The notes beneath the pieces were generated by a model. The model made no database searches. It had not been told where the DNA came from and worked only from the letters and a program-made list of their open reading frames with translations. Below, piece by piece: positions 14,950-21,122 of a stretch of 21,122 nucleotides of DNA. The position numbers were made by a program, and so were the translations under genes. The stretch comes from Barthelona sp. PAP020 (taxonomy: Eukaryota; Metamonada: BaSk clade). Position 1 is the first letter of the stretch; each line of letters begins with the position of its first letter. Location: assembly GCA_040182905.1 (NCBI GenBank), contig JARQWU010000184.1, positions 1-21,122 of the forward strand. Reading direction: 5' to 3'.

Positions 14950-17910
14950 ATGCAAAATGATTTTCAAATACAAACATGTGTATCTTTAGCTATTCAAAAC
15001 ATTTACAAACAAACAAAAGATTCCAAAAAATCACTCTCGCTTATCAGGCTTTTCATTGATAATCAACAATTTTTGAATAATGTTGAAGAAATAGATAATA
15101 TATTGTATGAATTAAGCATGATGTTAAAAACAAGACCTGAATCAAATTCTGAAGATCCCAATTCTATATCGATAAATTTTATAACTTTTGAGACAGTATT
15201 AAACTATATTGATGTTTGTTTAAAGAATTTAAAACCCGAACAACATGATATATCTTTATGTTTAGGTTGCTTTTTGTGTTTGGTGCAATTAATACAAAAT
15301 TTTAATGAAAATTCATGGTTGAATTTTTCTGAGGAAATATTAATATTTTTATTGAATTTTTTGAATTTTTCATCAAATATTCATTCTTTTACTGAAAATA
15401 ATGATGAAATTGACATGGATTTGATTCAATTGATTCCTAGATATATTATTGGAATTTTTCAACGATTTTTTATTCAATTAAACAGATTTGATCTTTCAAA
15501 CAGTACTAAGATCATTATTGTTACTAATGTTTTTGAATTTTATGAAAAATTTTTGAAGATAAATCTTGAATTTTTATTATACTGTTGTCCTGGAATTATA
15601 TCTCTTGTTACATTAAGTTTAATGAAAGCGTACAGAATTCAAAAAAAGAGTAAAAGTGTAACTGTAAGGTTATTAATTTTTTGGTGTGATATTGTTGGTT
15701 TTTTCTTTTCAAAAGAACATTATGAAGCATATAATAAATATTTAACTGGATATATTTTGAGACATGATGGAAAAGAACCTATAAGTGAAAGAGATCAACG
15801 TTCATTTGAAATTCGATTGAAAGAAGGGATAAAAGTTGGTAATAATTTCAAATGGTTTAGTTATTTTGATGATGCTTTAGCAAATGGTCTTCCTTTGCTT
15901 GAAAAAATCACCAATGATATGAATTTTATCCCTGACGTATTGGAAATGCTTGACAATGTTAATTTTGAAATGATTGATCTGTTTAATAAGAGTAAATTAT
16001 TGTTACACTCTTTTTTAGAACCTTTACAACAATTTGCTATTGAAATAATGATTCATTGTAAAATTAACAACATTAATATCAATACTAACATTGCAACTAA
16101 CACTTTCAAAAAACTTCTTGAAAATTCAAAATATTGCAAAAGTTCAAAAAGTTTAATCAAAAGATTGGAAAAACTTATTCAATACATTGATGTTAATGAT
16201 ATATTTTTGATACCTAAAACTAAACCATTTGAACAAAGTTTTTTCGATCTCTTAATTAGAATAATTATCAAAGATGTAGTTATTGAGAGTGGAATGAATG
16301 AATTAAAGACAAAAACTTTTTTTTCTTCTTCTTCTTCTTTTCATTCTTCTGGTTATCAACCGATAAGTATTGTTGATCCTTTAACATGTTTACCTTTTGA
16401 TGAGACTTTGATACCTAATTGTCACAGCATATTGAAATGTATTAGATGTCTAGCAAATAGGTTGTTTTCAACTGTAAATAGTGTTGAATATACTTTAGCT
16501 TCAACAATATTTTTTAATGTATTAACTAAAACACTTGTAGATGCTGATTCAAATGTATTTGTCGGTATCTTATTAATTTGTTCTGGTATACTACAAGGAA
16601 TAAGTCATCAAGATAATAGGTTAAAAATTTTGATTGGTGAAGTAGTAGAATCGATAAAAAATGCTATAGAACAAAAGAAAATGATCTTTAACATATGGTT
16701 TATTGATGTTTTTTGTCATTTTTGTATCGTTGCGTTTGATAAATATTCTATCCTTACTATTAACAAATGTTTTCCCATTTTAATGAATATTTTAGGTCAA
16801 GGTAAATATGATGGTTATGTTATGAAAGTTTTTGCTATTTTAGCTTATCTTGATAATCATAAAACTGTAAATTCGTTCTTTTGCAAATACATTGATATAA
16901 TAATGTTGCCTTTAACTAATCAATTGAAATATCTTCGTGTACAAAAGGAAAAATCATCAAATGAACAGATCCAATGGATTATCTATGGATTTTGTGATTT
17001 TTTAAGAATGATTCGTAAAGAAGAATTTGCCTTGGTTGATACAAAATTGATCAATATTTTGAGTGAAATCATTAGTGAAACTACGTCTCAAATAGTGTTT
17101 AATCCAACTTATATTTTGGTTTTTATTGATATAATAACCTATTCAATTGAAATTCTTATCAAAACATATGATATTCAACCAATAGATGTTGAAACCAGAA
17201 GAATAAAAGAGGAAACAGAAGGAATTGTAAACAACGAAGATGAAGATATTTACAATGAAACGTATTTAATTCATAAACCGTTGACAACGATAATCTCCAC
17301 TGTTATTCAAGTATTTATGCCATATTGGGCAGCAGATGATCTTCTTTTGGCTAATAAATCTTTGAAATTATTCTCAACTTGTGTTCATATCTTGAGTCAT
17401 GCCGCACCAACTGTTTTATTACCTCAAATCAGTCAAATCTGGAATGCTTTTATTCTACGTTTAAATGATGATCGTAAGGAAATTATTATGGTTGTTTTGA
17501 GATCATTAAACATGATCATGTTGTGTTGTGGGACTTTTATTCTCGATACAAATAGATTTCAAACCGATATTTTAAATAAATTAGCTAATTTCATCACTCC
17601 TTTATCTGTTTGGACTTTAGATCAGCATGTTACAAAGATCATTGTTCATATTGTTCAAACAACAGTGAATAACGAACGAATGTTTTTCTTTATTAGCCAG
17701 AAAATTGACTTATTGAATGATTTCAAAGCTTTAATTACACATGTGAGAAGGCAAAAAGATTTAGAGAAGACCATTATCAATGATATGGATATGTTAATTT
17801 TAAATGATGCTTTTCAGATGTTTTCAAGGGTGAAAGCAAGTGAAAAAAATGATTCTCTTGAAAATGAAGAAATCGAAGAAGTTGATTGTGATGATCATGA
17901 CTTTTCTTGA
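14950..17910 (+). CDS. TTI1-like HEAT-repeat protein (TTT complex)
   Basis: A 986-residue, almost wholly alpha-helical protein with repeated hydrophobic helix pairs typical of HEAT repeats. The best-conserved part is near residues 800-880. There LLPQISQIWNAFILRLNDD, then LRSLNMIMLCCGTFI and DILNKLANF, parallel the C-terminal [20 protein letters not shown] / LRTLGSKCGDFL / DVLPKLAG blocks of animal TTI1. TTI1 joins TELO2 and TTI2 to mature and stabilise PI3-kinase-like kinases such as mTOR, ATM and ATR. The length is near the family norm (about 1000-1090). A short Ser run (TFFSSSSSFHSS) comes from a TTC microsatellite near 16320. The acidic tail ends DCDDHDFS. The stop is TGA. No introns are needed. 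HEAT proteins diverge quickly, so another HEAT scaffold remains possible. Confidence 0.65.
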   Translation: MQNDFQIQTCVSLAIQNIYKQTKDSKKSLSLIRLFIDNQQFLNNVEEIDNILYELSMMLKTRPESNSEDPNSISINFITFETVLNYIDVCLKNLKPEQHDISLCLGCFLCLVQLIQNFNENSWLNFSEEILIFLLNFLNFSSNIHSFTENNDEIDMDLIQLIPRYIIGIFQRFFIQLNRFDLSNSTKIIIVTNVFEFYEKFLKINLEFLLYCCPGIISLVTLSLMKAYRIQKKSKSVTVRLLIFWCDIVGFFFSKEHYEAYNKYLTGYILRHDGKEPISERDQRSFEIRLKEGIKVGNNFKWFSYFDDALANGLPLLEKITNDMNFIPDVLEMLDNVNFEMIDLFNKSKLLLHSFLEPLQQFAIEIMIHCKINNININTNIATNTFKKLLENSKYCKSSKSLIKRLEKLIQYIDVNDIFLIPKTKPFEQSFFDLLIRIIIKDVVIESGMNELKTKTFFSSSSSFHSSGYQPISIVDPLTCLPFDETLIPNCHSILKCIRCLANRLFSTVNSVEYTLASTIFFNVLTKTLVDADSNVFVGILLICSGILQGISHQDNRLKILIGEVVESIKNAIEQKKMIFNIWFIDVFCHFCIVAFDKYSILTINKCFPILMNILGQGKYDGYVMKVFAILAYLDNHKTVNSFFCKYIDIIMLPLTNQLKYLRVQKEKSSNEQIQWIIYGFCDFLRMIRKEEFALVDTKLINILSEIISETTSQIVFNPTYILVFIDIITYSIEILIKTYDIQPIDVETRRIKEETEGIVNNEDEDIYNETYLIHKPLTTIISTVIQVFMPYWAADDLLLANKSLKLFSTCVHILSHAAPTVLLPQISQIWNAFILRLNDDRKEIIMVVLRSLNMIMLCCGTFILDTNRFQTDILNKLANFITPLSVWTLDQHVTKIIVHIVQTTVNNERMFFFISQKIDLLNDFKALITHVRRQKDLEKTIINDMDMLILNDAFQMFSRVKASEKNDSLENEEIEEVDCDDHDFS
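16319..16350 (+). repeat. TTC/TCT microsatellite inside TTI1-like gene
   Basis: A pyrimidine run of about six TTC units encodes the FFSSSSS segment in a loop between helices. It is a likely length-variable site. Confidence 0.6.
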
Positions 17911-18242
17911 AAGATTCTTCGAAAGTTATTAAGGGGCAAAATATTGGCATGATTCAATGAAAGTTTATTCATAATATTTGAATATTTGGAAAGGATTTTG
18001 TGATTTAGATGTTGATTAATGTTTAATCCCAAAATTAGTGTTTCAAAAAGGTAAAATCAGAATTGGTTGTTTTTTTTTTTGTTTCCCATCTCTTTTAATA
18101 AAGTTGATAAAAGAATTAAAATAATACCTATTCAAAAAAAAAAGGAAAAACTGTTTCAAATAGGTGTTCCTCCTTTTTTGTCTGCTCATTTTGTCGAAGT
18201 TACTTCACCACAAATTTTTAACAATTTTCTATTGAAATTTTA
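17911..18242. other. TTI1-THEP1 gap of 332 bp with two interleaved inverted repeats
   Basis: The spacer holds the TTI1-like 3' UTR and the THEP1 promoter. At 18126-18179 two inverted repeats interlock: ACCTATT (18126-18132) with AATAGGT (18159-18165), and AAAAAAGGA (18138-18146) with TCCTTTTTT (18171-18179). The order is pseudoknot-like, though the second pair is nearly homopolymeric. No gene is recognised. Confidence 0.4.
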
Positions 18243-18785
18243 TTGATGATTTATATAATTCATGGAGAAGTTAACAGTGGAAAAACAACGAAAGCTCTAG
18301 AAATCGCTAATAATTCAATTTCAAAAGGTATTATTAGTGATAAAGTTTTTATTTTAAATGAAAGTAACCAAAATACTTTGTTAGGATATGATTTAATTGA
18401 TATAGAAAACAGAAATGTTAAATGTCCATTTATTCGACTTATTTCTCACATATCTTCGAATCCAAATTGGAATGAAATTATTCAATTGGGCAAAAGATTT
18501 TCGTTTTCACAAAATGGGATTTTTTTTCTTGAACAAATCGTTGAAAAATTTATTCAGTCTTTTGATGATTGTAAAACTTTTATAATTGATGAAATTGGTC
18601 GTTTAGAATTTCAAAAAAAAATTGGATTTTCTTCTTGCTTTGCTAAGTTATTAACTTTTGAAAATTTACATCATTCAGACATGCAATTATATGTTTGTGT
18701 TAGAACAGAATATGTACAAGATGTTATAGAGTCCTTCAATTTAATTGTTGATGAATTTATTGATGTTTATCAACTAAATAAATAA
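18243..18785 (+). CDS. THEP1-like nucleoside-triphosphatase (NTPase_1 family)
   Basis: A 180-residue single-domain P-loop NTPase. Walker A is GEVNSGKTT (8-16), and the Walker B block FIIDEIGRLE (113-122) is the THEP1 hallmark DEIGxLE. GYDLID (48-53) and GKRFSFSQNGIFF (83-95) also match the family pattern, as does VRTEYVQDVIESFNL near the end. THEP1 proteins hydrolyse NTPs (and NDPs weakly) in vitro. They are found in archaea, some bacteria and, as the NTPCR/HCR branch, in animals. The VNSGKTT loop and the GKRFSF block look to me more like the anaerobic bacterial/archaeal form than the animal form, so lateral gain is possible. The frame opens with two Met codons (18243 and 18246); either could be the start. 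The stop overlaps an AATAAA. Confidence 0.82.
   Translation: MMIYIIHGEVNSGKTTKALEIANNSISKGIISDKVFILNESNQNTLLGYDLIDIENRNVKCPFIRLISHISSNPNWNEIIQLGKRFSFSQNGIFFLEQIVEKFIQSFDDCKTFIIDEIGRLEFQKKIGFSSCFAKLLTFENLHHSDMQLYVCVRTEYVQDVIESFNLIVDEFIDVYQLNK
18777..18782 (+). terminator. poly(A)-type hexamer abutting the THEP1 stop
   Basis: AATAAA forms the last two sense codons and is followed directly by the TAA stop. If used, part of the signal is coding and the 3' UTR would be only about 10-20 bases. Confidence 0.35.
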
Positions 18786-19012
18786 CAAACCACTTTTTTA
18801 TTTGATGATTGTTTTTTTATCAATTTGGCTCAAATTATTAAAAATGAAAAAATATTTTTGCGTATCAAACAACTAAATTGAAAATTCACCAAGCAAATAA
18901 CAACTAATAATAACTACGTGTCAATAAAAGATAATTATAACAAATATCCAAGACTATATTTCAAAGAAGAAAAGTCTTGGAAAGAATACAAATATTTTTT
19001 TAATTTCAAACA

Positions 19013-20416
19013 ATGCTTTGTTCTCCCTGTGAATGGATCAGAACAGTATTTTCTGGAATAATAGCTGTTCCATGCTATCTTTTTATCATGGCATATTGTC
19101 TTTTCCCATCAGTCATTCCAATTGACCTCTTATCTCAAGTGTATTTCAATAACGTTTTAAGAATTTTGATAATTGTTGGATGTGCATTTCCTTTAATTTT
19201 ATCTTTGACTCTTTTTATATTAGTAAGCTCCAGTTCTGAAGCAGGTGAACATAAATGTTCGAATTTCAGTCTTATTACTGATATACTTGTTTTAGGTGCA
19301 GCTGGCTTTGTATTTTATGCACAGCCTAGGTATTTCCCTTTTTGGGCTTTTATTATTCTTTTTCTCATTAAAATGGGGGTAACCTTTTGTGACCCTACAT
19401 TTAAATTTTTAAATAATATTAAGTCTGAAGAAGGAGCAAATAAATACATGGTTGATGTTATGCATTTGCCCCCTTATCTTACTTTCCATGTTGAAGCGTA
19501 TCACTATGAAACCAGACACCGTACTGTTCATTATACTGATAGCAATGGTAGATCTCATACACGTCATGAAACTTATCAGGAAAAAGTTGTTACTCTTCGT
19601 CGTTCTGAAAACTACGAATATAAGTTTTGGAATGATGTTTCGGAGCCCACCCAATTTGCTGTGCCTCAATTTCAAGAAATATTAAAGATAGAAATTAGCA
19701 ATAATATCACTGCTGCTGACACTGAAACTATGAATCACTATCAACGTGAGTGGGATAACTTTCATCAAAGATACCGAAATGCTGATGTGCATGTTGATTT
19801 CAATCAATATAAGGGAATTTCGAATCTGCCTACTGACTCGTTATTAGCTTTCTTAGATGTCAACAATAAACCAGAAATGTTATCTGTTGTTCCATTTGTG
19901 TTACTTTGTATTACTCCTTGGCAAAGTTCATTTGGCTTATGGTTGGATAGAATATCTTATCATGAACCAAGAGTCTTTTCGAAGCAATTTTCTCAATATC
20001 AAAAATTGGAGCCAAAAACGAGAGTTCAAGAAATCGAATGGATTAAACAAGGTTCAACTGGTGGTTTTATTAATTCTTTCTGGTACAACGGATTTAGAAC
20101 CAACGTTAATGAAACTGCGTTTTCTCCTATGTTTTCTGATAGTTATAATAATGGATATGCTAATTCTAATGCCGTTGTAAGTCCGGTTATTCAACCAAAT
20201 GTTCAAACTTATCAACAAATGCCTATTGATGTTAATAACAATGTTAATGTCAATATGAATATGAACGGTATCTACGATACTAATAACCAGGTCTATGCAC
20301 CTTCAACAAATGTGAACGAAGCATATCAACAAGAATATCAACCTGGTACAAAAGAAGATTTCAATAATTATAATAACAACATGAACTATTCTCAGCCTAG
20401 TTCTAATACCTATTAG
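19013..20416 (+). CDS. TMEM151-like multi-pass membrane protein
   Basis: A 467-residue protein. Two pairs of membrane helices come first (about 11-36, 47-72, 86-104, 107-126). A soluble block (about 150-280) opens with LPPYLTFHVEAYHYETRHR and continues KVVTLRRSENYEYKFWNDVS. These are similar in order and spacing to PPxVTWRVxCYHYxRRTR...YRxGD...YxERVxT in TMEM151. A further hydrophobic stretch lies at about 289-303. In TMEM151 the region after this block holds another membrane segment. The tail (about 365-467) is rich in Asn, Gln, Tyr and Pro (for example NVNVNMNMNG) and is probably disordered. No function is established for this family in protists. The start ATG follows TTTCAAACA with no competing upstream frame. 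The stop is TAG. Confidence in the membrane topology is high; confidence in the family is moderate. Confidence 0.6.
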   Translation: MLCSPCEWIRTVFSGIIAVPCYLFIMAYCLFPSVIPIDLLSQVYFNNVLRILIIVGCAFPLILSLTLFILVSSSSEAGEHKCSNFSLITDILVLGAAGFVFYAQPRYFPFWAFIILFLIKMGVTFCDPTFKFLNNIKSEEGANKYMVDVMHLPPYLTFHVEAYHYETRHRTVHYTDSNGRSHTRHETYQEKVVTLRRSENYEYKFWNDVSEPTQFAVPQFQEILKIEISNNITAADTETMNHYQREWDNFHQRYRNADVHVDFNQYKGISNLPTDSLLAFLDVNNKPEMLSVVPFVLLCITPWQSSFGLWLDRISYHEPRVFSKQFSQYQKLEPKTRVQEIEWIKQGSTGGFINSFWYNGFRTNVNETAFSPMFSDSYNNGYANSNAVVSPVIQPNVQTYQQMPIDVNNNVNVNMNMNGIYDTNNQVYAPSTNVNEAYQQEYQPGTKEDFNNYNNNMNYSQPSSNTY

Positions 20417-20487
20417 TAAATAACCCCCATTTTTTATTCGTCATTTTTGAAAATTTTTTTCATTTGTTTTATTAAGACTGTTGATTA

Positions 20488-20590
20488 AGTTGTGAAAGGT
20501 CTATTTATTTTACAAAAGAATGGACATTGAAAACTTATTCAAAAAAAATTTTTTGGGCACTCAGGACGGGTTTGAAATTTAAATTTGTCG
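20488..20590 (+). repeat. diverged direct repeat, copy A
   Basis: The copy begins AGTTGTGAAAGGTCTA and includes TTTATTTTACAAAAGAA and GAAAACTTATTCAA; a second similar stretch is GGGTTTGAAATTTAAATTTG. By eye the first 55 bases agree with copy B at roughly three-quarters of positions, with small gaps. Confidence 0.6.
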
Positions 20591-20666
20591 CTTAAGTATA
20601 AAAAATTGAAAATTTTCTTGTCTACTTGTTGTTGTGTTTGATAATAATAAAATTAAAAATTGGTCC

Positions 20667-20780
20667 AGTTGTGAAACAACTATATTTATTTACAAAGAAA
20701 GTAAACTCAGAAAACTCATTCAAGCAAATTTCAATCAAAATCCTGGGGGGAATTGAGGGACTGAAATGTAATTTGAACGA
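20667..20780 (+). repeat. diverged direct repeat, copy B
   Basis: The copy begins AGTTGTGAAACAACTATA, then TTTATTTACAAAGAAA and GAAAACTCATTCAA, ending GGGACTGAAATGTAATTTGA. It parallels copy A in order over about 110 bases. It carries a six-G run absent from A. Confidence 0.6.
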
Positions 20781-20828
20781 TCAAATAGGAGAATTTCGAA
20801 GAAATTCGTCATTCCAATTCTTTTGTAT

Positions 20829-20863
20829 TTTTGCAAAAGCAAAATTTTAAAGTTTAAACTTTA
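20829..20863. repeat. hairpin TTTTGC-AAAA-GCAAAA and 16-bp palindrome
   Basis: A six-base stem with an AAAA loop (20829-20844) is followed four bases later by the perfect palindrome TAAAGTTTAAACTTTA (20848-20863). Confidence 0.5.
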
Positions 20864-20961
20864 CCTTAGAAAATCTAAAGTTTTTCAACAGATCAATCGG
20901 GCCTTAAAAGCCTTTAACCAAGTGAACACTATTCTTTTTATTAGATATTTATGAGGTATGA

Positions 20962-20978
20962 GTTGTTCAGTGAACAAC
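20962..20978. repeat. 17-base dyad GTTGTTCA-G-TGAACAAC
   Basis: Perfect eight-base arms around a single central base. The low AT content of the arms makes chance less likely than for other palindromes here. It could be a factor-binding site or an RNA hairpin. Confidence 0.5.
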
Positions 20979-21122
20979 GAAACGAGTTAGCTTAAGGTTT
21001 GGGGAAAACTCACGTGGATTCACATGCCCAAGTAACTTAAAAAATTGGACCTAAAGGTGGTCAAGAAACAACAAATAAACGAAGTGATATTTGATGACCT
21101 CTTTATATCTCCAATAAATTCC

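Larger units (their letters stand above)
20417..21122. other. 0.7-kb gene-free right end with repeats and palindromes
   Basis: No credible coding frame is present. A 74-codon open stretch (20626-20850) has no recognisable motif, lacks a strong start and overlaps the repeat. The region holds a diverged direct repeat (20488-20590 and 20667-20780), a hairpin at 20829-20844, a 16-bp palindrome at 20848-20863 and a 17-base dyad at 20962-20978. Local GC content rises in patches. I found no tRNA-like cloverleaf or familiar snRNA core. Confidence 0.5.

Noticed and set aside
20626-20850. 74-codon open frame on the plus strand
   Set aside because: No recognisable motif, no strong ATG context, and it lies over a diverged non-coding repeat; expected by chance in a region of this length.
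1-21122. Trichomonad-type initiator element (TCAYTWYTCATTA-like) as proof of a parabasalid
   Set aside because: No convincing copy was found immediately upstream of the start codons inspected, so the lineage was left open.
1-21122. CRISPR arrays, insertion sequences, tRNA or rRNA genes
   Set aside because: No regularly spaced repeats, transposase frames, cloverleaf signatures or rRNA blocks were seen; the DNA is eukaryotic nuclear in gene content.

Overview
This is nuclear DNA from an AT-rich, gene-dense, anaerobic eukaryotic microbe. Eleven recognisable or credible protein genes fill about 21 kb. They include eukaryote-only families: RPB5, TEX261/Svp26, a retinoblastoma pocket protein, VPS4, dynein light chain LC8 and TTI1. 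I found three short introns (45, 40 and 40 nt), each with a CTAAY branch-like box close to its 3' end. TAA, TGA and TAG all end genes, so the code looks standard. A fused [FeFe]-hydrogenase/NADPH-flavin reductase with an N-terminus resembling an organelle presequence points to a protist with hydrogenosome-like mitochondria. The lineage cannot be fixed from sequence alone; a breviate, jakobid/heterolobosean-type excavate or anaeramoebid/parabasalid relative are all possible. I did not see the classic trichomonad initiator motif.

Layout, left to right. 1-165 is the 3' end of RPB5 (+). 283-891 is a TEX261/Svp26-like ER cargo receptor (-). 931-1515 is a small basic disordered protein carrying CDK-site and cyclin-docking-like motifs (-). 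About 200 bp of shared promoter separates it from a divergent retinoblastoma-like protein (1716-4200 +, two exons). Then come VPS4 (4473-5870 +, two exons), the hydrogenase fusion (6157-9762 -), an NhaD-type Na+/H+ antiporter with a large acidic insertion (10079-12007 -), LC8 (12370-12682 -, two exons), a PAP/OAS1-type nucleotidyltransferase (13045-14781 -), TTI1-like (14950-17910 +), a prokaryote-like THEP1 NTPase (18243-18785 +) and a TMEM151-like membrane protein (19013-20416 +). The last 0.7 kb has no credible gene. It holds a diverged direct repeat and several palindromes.

The genes do not form an operon or one pathway. The points of most interest are: the self-contained NADPH-to-H2 enzyme that has lost its His-ligated cluster site; a possible cell-cycle gene pair (Rb homologue plus a putative cyclin-CDK substrate) sharing one promoter; the 5'-biased tiny introns; and two genes of prokaryotic flavour (NhaD, THEP1) that may have been acquired laterally.
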